A stretch of 64,000 nt of DNA, taken from positions 2,721,501 to 2,785,500 of the forward strand of contig NZ_CP077089.1 in NCBI RefSeq assembly GCF_014268445.2, given 5' to 3'. Under the pieces are notes generated by a model. That model was not told where the DNA came from. It saw nothing but the letters and a program-made list of their open reading frames with translations, and searched no databases. Below are positions 53,102 through 60,567 of this stretch, piece after piece. Position numbers and translations under genes: made by a program. Source of the DNA: Pseudomonas tensinigenes. Lineage in GTDB: Bacteria; Pseudomonadota; Gammaproteobacteria; Pseudomonadales; Pseudomonadaceae. The stretch's first letter is position 1; each line of letters starts with the position of its first letter.

Positions 53102-53590
53102 CTATCGGGTCAACCCGAGGCGCTCATGCCATTGGGCGATGGACTCTTCGGGGTAGACGTCGAACTGTTGGTCTTTGGTTTTGGCCTCGACTTCCACCCA
53201 GCTTGCTTTCGAGCCGAGCATCAGATGCGTGTGCTCCGGCGGTACTGGCAACGGCGTATCGATGGCCGAAGCGAACGGGTGGATCAGCTCCGGCCATTCC
53301 GGGCTGAACAGCCACAAGCCGCTGCCGCACAGTGAGCAGAAGTGCCGCTCGGCTGTGCTGCGATGGGCGCGTTTGTCGCCTTCGTCTTTCATCTTCGCGT
53401 GGTAAATGCTGATGTGTTTGCGCCCGCGCACCTTGAGGCTGGTCGCGTCGCCGCCGAGGTTGATCGCATAACCGCCACCGCCCTGGGTCTTGCGGCAGAT
53501 CGAGCAGTAGCAGCGTTGATAAGGGTAGGGGTGGGCGCTGGTGAGGCTGAATGTGACCTCGCCGCAATGGCAGGAGCCTTCGAGCTGCAT
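53102..53590 (-). CDS. GFA family zinc-binding protein
   Basis: 162 residues from the ATG at 53590 after GGGAGAG. The fold has the glutathione-dependent formaldehyde-activating (GFA) cysteine pattern: CHCGEV near the start, [14 protein letters not shown], and [16 protein letters not shown]. Members bind structural and catalytic zinc; true formaldehyde activation is proven for few of them. The longer open frame upstream of 53590 runs antisense into the glutaminase gene and is not real. Divergent from glsA. Confidence 0.85.
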   Translation of the reverse strand: MQLEGSCHCGEVTFSLTSAHPYPYQRCYCSICRKTQGGGGYAINLGGDATSLKVRGRKHISIYHAKMKDEGDKRAHRSTAERHFCSLCGSGLWLFSPEWPELIHPFASAIDTPLPVPPEHTHLMLGSKASWVEVEAKTKDQQFDVYPEESIAQWHERLGLTR

Positions 53591-53728
53591 GGGTGCTCTC
53601 CCGTTTTTGAATGTGCGCTTGAGCCTAGAACACTCCGCGCGATTGCGGCCGGTGTGATTCGACGGGCGGGCGCAGCGTCTAGCCCCAGTGTCCCCGCAAT
53701 CCCATGGGGCGAGACTTCGGAACCCGGC

Positions 53729-54637
53729 ATGCAAGCGCTGTTGAACGAGATTCTTGACGCTGTCCGCCCGTTGATCGGGCAGGGCAAGGTCGCCGACTAT
53801 ATTCCCGCCCTCGGCACTGTGCCGGCCAATCAGCTGGGCATCGCCGTGTACGGCAACGACGGCGAGATGTATTGCGCCGGTGACGCCGAGACGCCGTTCT
53901 CGGTGCAGAGTATTTCCAAGGTGTTCGGCCTGGTGCAGGCGATCGATCATTCCGGCGAAGCGATTTGGGAACGCCTCGGTCACGAGCCGTCCGGACAGCC
54001 GTTCAACTCGCTGGTGCAGCTGGAATTCGAGCGCGGTCGGCCGCGCAATCCGTTCATCAACGCGGGCGCGCTGGTGATCTGCGACATCAACCAGTCACGC
54101 TTTGCCGCGCCGACCCTGTCGATGCGCGATTTCGTCCGGCGCCTGTCCGGCAACCCGCAGATCATGATCGACGGCAAAGTCGCCGATTCTGAATATCAAC
54201 ACCGTGCGCGCAATGCGGCGATGGCGTATCTGATGCAGTCGTTCGGCAACTTCCACAACGATGTTGAAGCGGTGTTGCGCAGCTACTTCAGCCATTGCGC
54301 GTTACGGATGAACTGCATCGATCTGGCCCGGGCGTTCTGTTTTCTGGCCAACGACGGTTATTGCAAACACAGCGGTGAACAGATCCTCACACGTCGGCAA
54401 ACCCAGCAGGTCAACTCGATCATGGCCACCAGCGGGCTATATGACGAGGCGGGCAACTTCGCCTATCGCGTCGGCTTGCCGGGCAAGAGCGGTGTCGGTG
54501 GCGGGATTGTCGCGGTGGTGCCGGGGCAGTTCACGGTGTGCGTGTGGTCGCCGGAGTTGAATGCTGCGGGGAATTCGCTGGCGGGGATGGCGGCGCTGGA
54601 GATGCTCAGTTCGCGGATTGGCTGGTCAGTCTTCTGA
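53729..54637 (+). CDS. glsA: Glutaminase
   Basis: 302 residues from the ATG at 53729, the usual length of bacterial glutaminase A/B. It hydrolyses glutamine to glutamate and ammonia. The beta-lactamase-fold active site is complete: the nucleophile Ser and Lys in [13 protein letters not shown], the Asn in [13 protein letters not shown] and [20 protein letters not shown]. Cytoplasmic. Co-directional with the ProA-like gene 190 bases downstream, but a REP pair lies between, so separate control is likely. Confidence 0.95.
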   Translation: MQALLNEILDAVRPLIGQGKVADYIPALGTVPANQLGIAVYGNDGEMYCAGDAETPFSVQSISKVFGLVQAIDHSGEAIWERLGHEPSGQPFNSLVQLEFERGRPRNPFINAGALVICDINQSRFAAPTLSMRDFVRRLSGNPQIMIDGKVADSEYQHRARNAAMAYLMQSFGNFHNDVEAVLRSYFSHCALRMNCIDLARAFCFLANDGYCKHSGEQILTRRQTQQVNSIMATSGLYDEAGNFAYRVGLPGKSGVGGGIVAVVPGQFTVCVWSPELNAAGNSLAGMAALEMLSSRIGWSVF

Positions 54638-54663
54638 CCCGATCCGCCAAACACTACAAAACC

Positions 54664-54757
54664 CTGTGGGAGCGAGCCTGCTCGCGAAGGCGTCAGGTCA
54701 GCCAACATTGATGTATCAGATCCACCGCCTTCGCGAGCAAGCTCGCTCCCACAGGGT
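54664..54757. repeat. REP pair, inverted
   Basis: tgtgggagcgagcctgctcg faces cgagcaagctcgctcccaca. It lies between glsA and the ProA-like gene. Confidence 0.85.
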
Positions 54758-54826
54758 TAGCGGTTGCTTTGGAGGATTGTGTTCCTATACATTTTCCGGC
54801 CGCTCCCTGCATGGTGAATCCGCTTC

Positions 54827-56329
54827 ATGTCTCTTGCGCTCGAACGTCTAGTCGCTGGCACGCCGATCCCTTTCGCTGGTAACCGCGTCACCGTGGTCAG
54901 CCCCGAACTGGCCGCGCGTTTTCAGCCCGGTGACCACCTGCTGGTGGAGCAGGTCAGTGGCGAGTTGCTGCTGATCCCCGTGGCGGATCAGCAAGCGGCG
55001 TCCGTGGCGATCGAACGCGCGGCAGCGGCATTCACCGCGTTGTCGGCGGTGTCCGATGAGGCGATCAGCAAGTTCTTCGACGTGTTCGCACAACGTCTGG
55101 AAACCCCGGACTGCTGGGCGCACATCGAAACCGCCAACCGCGCCGACATCGAAAGGGCCAAGGCGCGCGGCCGCTCCACCACCCGACTGCTCGCCGATGA
55201 GCGCATGCGCTGTGACATGATCGCTGGCCTGCGTGCCTGGCGAGACGCAGCGGCGACGCGCGGTAAAGTCATCAGCAGCGTCGAGCACGACGGCTGGAAG
55301 GTCGAGCAAGTGGTGTCGCCGCTGGGCATCGTCGCGTTTGTCTTTGAAGGCCGGCCGAACGTGTTCGCCGACGCCGCCGGTGTCTTGCGCACCGGCAACA
55401 CCGCCGTGTTGCGTATCGGCAGCGATGCGTTGGGCACCGCGCAAGCCATCGTCACTCACGCCTTGAACCCGGCGCTGGCCGATGCCGGTCTGCCGGCCGG
55501 TGCGGTGTCGCTCGTGGAAAGCGTCAATCATGCGGCCGGTTGGGCGATGTTCGCTGACCGGCGTTTGTCGTTGGCGGTGGCGCGCGGTTCGGGTCGTGCG
55601 GTCAGTCAACTGGGCAGCATTGCCCAGCAGGCCGGCACCGCGGTCAGCCTTCACGGTACGGGTGGCGCGTGGTTGATCGCCGATCGTGTTGCCGATGCCA
55701 CACGTTTTGCCGCCGTGGTGCGCAACTCGCTGGATCGCAAGGTGTGCAACACCCTCAACGTCTGCCTGATCCAGCGTGATCGCGCGACGGAACTGGTGCC
55801 GCTGTTTCTTGATGCGCTGCAACAGGCCGGTACTGCGCGTGGCCAGGGCTGCAAATTGCACATCGTCGAAGGCAGCGAGAGTTACCTGCCAAGCGAGTGG
55901 CAGAACACAACCGTCGAGGTTTATCGCGCCGAGGGCTATCAGACCGAAGCGTTGGCTGAACCTTTGGCGGAGTCGGCGCTGGGCCGCGAGTGGGAATGGG
56001 AAGAAACCCCGGAAGTCAGCCTGATGATCGTCGATGATCTGGATCAGGCGATTGCGCTGTTCAACCGCTACAGCCCGCAATTTACCGTGTCGTTGATCAG
56101 TGAGGATGCGCAGGTTCAGGAGCGCTTTTACAACGCGGTGAATGCGCCGTTCGTGGGTAATGGCATTACCCGTTGGGTCGATGGGCAGTATGCGTTGAAC
56201 AAGCCGGAGCTGGGTCTTTCGAACTGGGAGAGCGGGCGCTTGTTTGCGCGCAGTGCGATTCTTTCGGGGGATGGCGTGTTCACTGTTCGTAGCCGGATGA
56301 CCCAGATCGACCTCACCGTAAAACGCTGA
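54827..56329 (+). CDS. ProA-like aldehyde dehydrogenase (glutamate-5-semialdehyde dehydrogenase family)
   Basis: 500 residues. The aldehyde-dehydrogenase fold matches ProA: GIVAFVFEGRPNVFADAAG, AVLRIGSDALGTAQAIV, the catalytic Cys in DRKVCNTLNVCLIQRD and the late FTVSLISEDAQVQERFY. ProA reduces glutamyl phosphate in proline synthesis. This copy is about 80 residues longer than usual, with an N-terminal segment of about 60 residues (FAGNRVTVVSPELAARFQPG) that looks like a separate small domain. No proB is adjacent, so this may be a paralog with another acyl-phosphate substrate. Confidence 0.8.
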   Translation: MSLALERLVAGTPIPFAGNRVTVVSPELAARFQPGDHLLVEQVSGELLLIPVADQQAASVAIERAAAAFTALSAVSDEAISKFFDVFAQRLETPDCWAHIETANRADIERAKARGRSTTRLLADERMRCDMIAGLRAWRDAAATRGKVISSVEHDGWKVEQVVSPLGIVAFVFEGRPNVFADAAGVLRTGNTAVLRIGSDALGTAQAIVTHALNPALADAGLPAGAVSLVESVNHAAGWAMFADRRLSLAVARGSGRAVSQLGSIAQQAGTAVSLHGTGGAWLIADRVADATRFAAVVRNSLDRKVCNTLNVCLIQRDRATELVPLFLDALQQAGTARGQGCKLHIVEGSESYLPSEWQNTTVEVYRAEGYQTEALAEPLAESALGREWEWEETPEVSLMIVDDLDQAIALFNRYSPQFTVSLISEDAQVQERFYNAVNAPFVGNGITRWVDGQYALNKPELGLSNWESGRLFARSAILSGDGVFTVRSRMTQIDLTVKR

Positions 56330-56341
56330 TCTCGTGGTCTG

Positions 56342-56446
56342 TGATCGTTCCCATGCTCCTGCGTGGGAACGCAGCCCGTGACGCTCCGCGTCACTGGACG
56401 CAGAGCGTCCCCTGAGGCATTCCCACGCAGAGCGTGGGAACGATCA
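56342..56446. repeat. Dispersed inverted repeat (GTGGGAACGATC family)
   Basis: tgatcgttcccatgctcctg and agagcgtgggaacgatca close a self-complementary block with inner GACGCTCCGCGTCA. This is a different family from REP. It separates the convergent ProA-like and cynT genes and may terminate both. Confidence 0.8.
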
Positions 56447-56451
56447 GTTGC

Positions 56452-57111
56452 TCAGGCCGCGTGGGTGGTTTGTGCATGGATCGCGCAAGTCGTCGGTTGC
56501 TCGGCCAGCGGCACAAACGTGCGGCGGTCCGAGGCCAGCGCATCGATCGAACCGGTCTCGATGTCATACACCCAGCCATGCAGATTCAGCAGGCCTTTCT
56601 CCTGAGCCAGACGCACGCTCGGGTGGGTCTGAATATTCGCCAGTTGCGCGATCACGTTCTCGCGCACCATCGAGCTCAACTTAGCCGCGTCATTGGCATG
56701 TGGCCGCGCTTCGTTAACCACTTTCGCTGACTCGGCATGCTGCAGCCAGCCACTGACGGCGGGCAGGTGATCCATGCATTTGCACTGCGCAATCGCGGTC
56801 ATCGCGCCGCAGTCAGAATGCCCGCAGATGACAATGTCGGTCACGCCAAGCACCGCCACCGCGTATTCCACCGTTGCCGAAACCCCGCCCGGGTGCGGGC
56901 TGTAGGACGGCACGATATTGCCGGCGTTGCGGATCACAAACAGCTCGCCGGGTTCTTGTTGGGTCAGCAGTTCTGGCACGACACGGCTGTCGGAACAGGT
57001 GATGAACAAGGTGCCGGGTTGTTGCGTGGTTGCCAGGTGTTTGAACAGTTCGGTGCGTTGCGGGAACGCTTCGTTCTGGAATTTCAGGAAGCCATCAATC
57101 AGATTTTTCAT
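56452..57111 (-). CDS. cynT: Beta-class carbonic anhydrase
   Basis: 219 residues, ATG after GAGAGGA. Zinc ligands and the Asp-Arg pair are present: [13 protein letters not shown] and [14 protein letters not shown]. In cyanate operons CynT makes bicarbonate available to cyanase and prevents its loss as CO2. It is the third gene of the cynS-DUF2790-cynT unit, 12 bases after DUF2790. Linkage to cynS supports the symbol. Confidence 0.93.
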   Translation of the reverse strand: MKNLIDGFLKFQNEAFPQRTELFKHLATTQQPGTLFITCSDSRVVPELLTQQEPGELFVIRNAGNIVPSYSPHPGGVSATVEYAVAVLGVTDIVICGHSDCGAMTAIAQCKCMDHLPAVSGWLQHAESAKVVNEARPHANDAAKLSSMVRENVIAQLANIQTHPSVRLAQEKGLLNLHGWVYDIETGSIDALASDRRTFVPLAEQPTTCAIHAQTTHAA

Positions 57112-57123
57112 GGTGTTGTCCTC

Positions 57124-57360
57124 TCAGTTCGAGCAACCGCTGCCGAATTCGCTGTATTGAAGAATGTGTTTGCCGCCGTGGCTGTCCAGATACGTCATCT
57201 CCACCGGCACCACGCCACACACGTCGGCAACCGGGGTAATACTCAGCACTTGGGCGACGTCCAGCTGCATCCCGTAGCGGTAGGCAACGGCCTCGTCAGC
57301 GGCAGATGCCTGCACGGAAAAGCCGCCGAGCAGGGCCAGAATCAATAGAATTTTTTGCAT
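57124..57360 (-). CDS. Secreted DUF2790 protein within the cyn operon
   Basis: 78 residues, ATG after GGAGG. A signal peptide (ILLILALLGGFSVQASA) precedes a small strand-rich domain (YGMQLDVAQVLSITPVADVC, then VPVEMTYLDSHGGKHILQYS) with two cysteines. This is the DUF2790 family, common in Pseudomonas and of unknown function. Its place between cynS and cynT, with 81 and 12 bases of spacing, implies co-expression with cyanate detoxification. Confidence 0.85.
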   Translation of the reverse strand: MQKILLILALLGGFSVQASAADEAVAYRYGMQLDVAQVLSITPVADVCGVVPVEMTYLDSHGGKHILQYSEFGSGCSN

Positions 57361-57441
57361 GGGGCAGCCTCCAGATATGTTTGGTGACGGGTAGCCATTT
57401 GAGGTCGGTTGGCCCGCACACAGGGTGCGGGCCGATGTGGA

Positions 57442-57909
57442 TCAGAACGGACGCAGGGGCAGGAACTTGCCGTCGAGGCTGACCACAGCGCGGGAGCCGC
57501 CTTCCGGGTCTTCGACTTTCTTGATGTCGAGTTTGAAGTTGATCGCGCTGATGATGCCGTCGCCGAACTGCTCGTGAACCAGCGCTTTGAGGGTGGTGCC
57601 GTAGATCTGGATCATCTCGTGGAAGCGGTAGATGGTTGGGTCAGTCGGCACGCCGCTGAGGCTGCCACGCAGGGGGATGATCTGCATTGCCGCGACGTCT
57701 TCAACGCTCAGTTCAAGTTTGTCGCCGACCACTTGGGCGGCGTTTTCCGGCAGTGGGTGCTGGCCCAGCAGGGCGGCGGTGACGTACGCCAGGCTCAGGC
57801 CAGTGCCGTCGGCGAGATCCTGCCACGACAGATCTTTGCGTGCCTTGGCATCGAGAACGCGGGTGGTCAGGGCCAGGCTGGTGTCGTTGTAGGCGTGGGA
57901 CTGTTGCAT
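57442..57909 (-). CDS. cynS: Cyanate hydratase (cyanase)
   Basis: 155 residues, ATG after AAAGGAG. Cyanase turns cyanate and bicarbonate into carbamate and CO2, hence ammonia. The N-terminal helical domain resembles a repressor fold ([20 protein letters not shown]). The C-terminal catalytic part has the Arg and Glu in [20 protein letters not shown] and the Ser in [14 protein letters not shown]. Decamer formation is usual for the family. First gene of the operon, divergent from cynR. Confidence 0.97.
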   Translation of the reverse strand: MQQSHAYNDTSLALTTRVLDAKARKDLSWQDLADGTGLSLAYVTAALLGQHPLPENAAQVVGDKLELSVEDVAAMQIIPLRGSLSGVPTDPTIYRFHEMIQIYGTTLKALVHEQFGDGIISAINFKLDIKKVEDPEGGSRAVVSLDGKFLPLRPF

Positions 57910-57996
57910 GGTGTCACTCCTTTCAGGGGTTGGCTTGCTGTGTGGGATTGATCTTCTGCCGATTCATCCATAGCGTCCAAGACCGATATACAATGC

Positions 57997-58015
57997 TTGG
58001 CATAAGCCCTGCCTA
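57997..58015. promoter_or_regulatory. Candidate CynR operator (dyad TTGGCA-N7-TGCCTA)
   Basis: TTGGCA and TGCCTA form a near-perfect dyad around seven bases, just before cynR and about 90 bases upstream of cynS. LysR-type regulators usually bind such interrupted dyads (T-N11-A) in the divergent region, repressing their own gene and activating the target. Confidence 0.5.
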
Positions 58016-58030
58016 TAGATGGTGACTCCC

Positions 58031-58918
58031 ATGCTGCTGCGACATTTGCGTTATCTGCTGGCCGTCGCCGATCACGGCGGCTTCACCCGTGCCGCCGAGG
58101 CGTTGCATGTGTCGCAGCCGACCCTGTCGCAGCAGATTCGCCAACTGGAGGAAACCCTGGGCGTGAATCTGTTTGATCGCACCTCGCGCACGGTCAAACC
58201 GACGGATGCCGGCGTGGCCTACATCGAATGTGCGCGGCGGGTGCTGGTTGAGTTGGAGGCGGGCAAGCGCGCGTTGCATGACGTGAAGGATTTGTCTCGT
58301 GGGACGCTGCGTCTGGCGATGACGCCGACGTTCATGGCGTATCTGGTCGGGCCGTTGGTACGCGATTTTGCGGCGCGGTATCCGGGGATTCATCTGCAGA
58401 TTTTTGAGTTGTCGATGGACGACATCGAGGCGGGACTGGCGGATGACTCGCTGGATATTGCGATTGCGTTTACGCCGGTGCGCAGTCCTGATATCGAGTG
58501 TATTCCGGCATTTACTGAAACATTGGGGATTATGGTTGGGCGTGAGCATCCGCTGTATGACAGTCGCTCGGTGCTGGCGCCGGAAGATATCGCGTCACTG
58601 GATTTCGCCTTGTTGGCGCCGGACTTCATCACGCGGTTATCGGTGGATGAATATTTTCGTCAGCACGGGATTATGCCGCAGGTGCGGATCGAGGTGAATT
58701 CGGTGAGTACGTTGCTGGAAGTGGTGCGTCATTCGCCGATGGCAACCATGTTGCCGGAAGCGATTGCCACCGAGGATCGGGCGTTGCGCAGGTTGCGGGT
58801 CGAGAGTGATGCGCCGCAGCGTGGGGCGGCGTTGTTGCGGCGGCGCAATAATTATCACAGTGCGGCGGCGGTGGCGTTTGTGGAATTGGTGTTGGGCATG
58901 GGAAGCCCCTCACCCTAA
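58031..58918 (+). CDS. cynR: LysR-type transcriptional regulator of the cyanate operon
   Basis: 295 residues from the ATG at 58031, which gives the usual CynR start MLLRHLRYLLAVADHGGFTR; an ATG at 58019 is also possible. The winged HTH (1-65) includes AAEALHVSQPTLSQQIRQLE. The effector domain follows (LRLAMTPTFMAYLVGPLVRD, then LDIAIAFTP). It should sense cyanate and activate cynS-cynT. The last residues (GSPSP) and the stop are encoded by the left edge of a dispersed repeat, so the native C-terminus may have been altered. Confidence 0.9.
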   Translation: MLLRHLRYLLAVADHGGFTRAAEALHVSQPTLSQQIRQLEETLGVNLFDRTSRTVKPTDAGVAYIECARRVLVELEAGKRALHDVKDLSRGTLRLAMTPTFMAYLVGPLVRDFAARYPGIHLQIFELSMDDIEAGLADDSLDIAIAFTPVRSPDIECIPAFTETLGIMVGREHPLYDSRSVLAPEDIASLDFALLAPDFITRLSVDEYFRQHGIMPQVRIEVNSVSTLLEVVRHSPMATMLPEAIATEDRALRRLRVESDAPQRGAALLRRRNNYHSAAAVAFVELVLGMGSPSP

Positions 58919-59086
58919 CCCTCTCCCAGAGGGAGAGGGGACTGACCGAGGGATGCTGGAGTAATACACCGACCTGAAAGTGCTCTGTTGAATCCATAAT
59001 CAACTCGGTGTGTCCGGTTGACGGATGACTTTATACAACTCGATCGGCCCCCTCTCCCTCGGGAGAGGGCTGGGGTGAGGGGCTAC
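58908..59086. repeat. Two inverted CCCTCTCCC-type dispersed repeats
   Basis: ccctcaccctaaccctctcc with its hairpin (gagagggg) at the left faces cctctccctcgggagagggc and tggggtgagggg at the right. About 90 bases including gagttgattatgga-like spacer sequence lie between. It matches the family at 16597-16945. The left end overlaps the cynR stop codon. Confidence 0.75.
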
Positions 59087-59123
59087 AATTCCAGTCACGC
59101 CAAATCAATGCAAGCGAACAAAA

Positions 59124-59156
59124 AAAGGCCTGCTTCCTTTAAGGAAGCAGGCCTTT
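59124..59156 (-). terminator. Rho-independent terminator (16-bp perfect stem)
   Basis: AAAGGCCTGCTTCCTT pairs perfectly with AAGGAAGCAGGCCTTT around one base, with T residues on the minus strand. It lies 19 bases past the stop of the 109-residue gene. Confidence 0.92.
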
Positions 59157-59175
59157 CAATTATTTAATGACTAAC

Positions 59176-59505
59176 TCAGCAGAACCGATCAATCACCCGA
59201 ACTTCATTCTTGTTCTGCATCGAATCCCACGCCTGTTTCAGCGTTTGCAGAACATTACCGATGAAGTCCTTGTCGGCCGCAGCCTTCTTGCCAACATAAC
59301 CGTGGCCACGGCGATACATCTTCAGGCGGGCCAGCAGGTTCTGATGATTGCGGTCGAACTCTTCTTCGCCAGCATGAGGCGCCAGGCAGTCGATATGCAC
59401 CTGCCCCGACTTGCTGATCCACAGAATATGGCTGTCGTGGCTGTCTTTCTGCGCAGCGAACATACGAGCCAGTTCTTCGATAGTTGGTTGATTGTTCAGA
59501 TTCAT
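59176..59505 (-). CDS. Small conserved-type hypothetical protein (109 aa)
   Basis: 109 residues, ATG after AAGGGG. The chain is soluble and mixed alpha/beta (IEELARMFAAQKDSHDSHIL, WISKSGQVHIDCLAPHAGEE, NVLQTLKQAWDSMQ). No signal peptide or known motif. The strong terminator and ribosome site mark it as a single-gene transcript. I do not recognise the family. Confidence 0.7.
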   Translation of the reverse strand: MNLNNQPTIEELARMFAAQKDSHDSHILWISKSGQVHIDCLAPHAGEEEFDRNHQNLLARLKMYRRGHGYVGKKAAADKDFIGNVLQTLKQAWDSMQNKNEVRVIDRFC

Positions 59506-60015
59506 GATTTTGCCCCTTGACCAGTCTGGTGATCTTTCAAAGTTGATTCGCTAATACAGGTAGCCCATCGGTTAGTTGATCCCTGGCACCGAAACCAGGA
59601 CGTCAGCGCTCGCCCGTGTGAAGTACGGGGTCGTGCATCTGTTGCATGTAGTCGTGTTGAATAACTGCTACGCAATAGCGTCACAACGAGGAGAAGCAGC
59701 GAAAACCGGGAGGCTCCTTGACGACATTTACCGTGTCGACCACAAGCGTCTTGAGAATTTTCGCCAGCGCTTCTCGTCCTTGTACTGGACGTTCAGGCCA
59801 GGTCAGCTTCTTCAATCTGCCTTGTGGGCAGCGTGTATCCGGAAAAAACAACTCGGCGGTCAGACGAGTTTGCTCAAGCGTGTTACCGATGTTCCCGATC
59901 GGGGAACGTCTTCATCATGCAAAAGCAAAACGATGCCGTCAACGGTTTTGTAGTGATTATTTTTGCTCACTACATATTGTCGGACAAAGCTGTTTTGGAA
60001 TGAGAAAGAATCCGT
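59506..60015. other. Gene-poor stretch with a GTTCCCGATCGGGGAAC dyad
   Basis: 510 bases without a convincing gene. Open frames on both strands have no gene-like sequence or ribosome sites. A 9-bp-arm dyad (GATGTTCCC / GGGAACGTC) lies at 59888-59910. A minus-strand frame with a GTG start near 59975 (SKNNHYKTVDGIVLLL) runs 36 codons and could be a gene remnant. GC is lower than in the flanking genes. Confidence 0.4.
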
Positions 60016-60519
60016 TCAGGCAACGGAAAAAGGCGTGCGCAGCCCGTAGAAGGTGCACGGATAACCGTCTACTTCGCGCTGCTGCAGGGTGAAGTGGCCG
60101 TCGCTCAGTAACGGAATCAGCCTGGCCCAGAAGCGCTGGGCCGGCAGGTTGGCGTCGATATGGAAAATCTGCCATTGACCGGGGATCTGGCTCAAGAGGG
60201 CAGAGATGACAAACTGCGCGACGCCTTGGCCACGAAAGCGTCGCGCTATGAAGAAGTAGCCGATGTTGTGTTCGGCGCCGGCGATGTGCGTTTCGTTGTC
60301 GGCGGTCACGAAACCGGCGAGCTCGCCGTCGACCTGAATCAGGAACGGTCGAGTGGCCGGGTGGCGCCAGTAGTCGATTTTCGGCTGGATGGAGAAGAAG
60401 CCGTGTTCGGCGAGCTTCAGCGGCAGCCACTCGCTGAAGTCGTGCATGTAGAACTGCATGAGGTTTTCGATGACTTCCAGCTCATCGCGCTGAGCGGGGT
60501 GCAGTTCGATATTGGCCAT
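60016..60519 (-). CDS. GNAT-family N-acetyltransferase
   Basis: 167 residues, ATG after GGAG. The acetyl-CoA binding region is present (IGYFFIARRFRGQGVAQFVI, with the R-x-x-G-x-G/A loop), preceded by the strand LIQVDGELAGFVTAD. Substrate unknown. It is followed by 48 bases and then the topB stop on the same side, so topB is upstream of it on the minus strand and the two may be co-transcribed. Confidence 0.85.
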   Translation of the reverse strand: MANIELHPAQRDELEVIENLMQFYMHDFSEWLPLKLAEHGFFSIQPKIDYWRHPATRPFLIQVDGELAGFVTADNETHIAGAEHNIGYFFIARRFRGQGVAQFVISALLSQIPGQWQIFHIDANLPAQRFWARLIPLLSDGHFTLQQREVDGYPCTFYGLRTPFSVA

Positions 60520-60567
60520 GCTCCGGGTTCCTGAAAGTGATGAGCCTTGCAGAAACAGTAGCGCGTT

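Noticed and set aside
53342..53728. N-terminal extension of glutaminase
   Set aside because: It is antisense to the GFA gene, and the protein from 53729 has the standard 302-residue length.
53591..53983. N-terminal extension of the GFA protein
   Set aside because: The sequence runs antisense through the start of glutaminase; the ATG at 53590 has a ribosome site and begins the family pattern.
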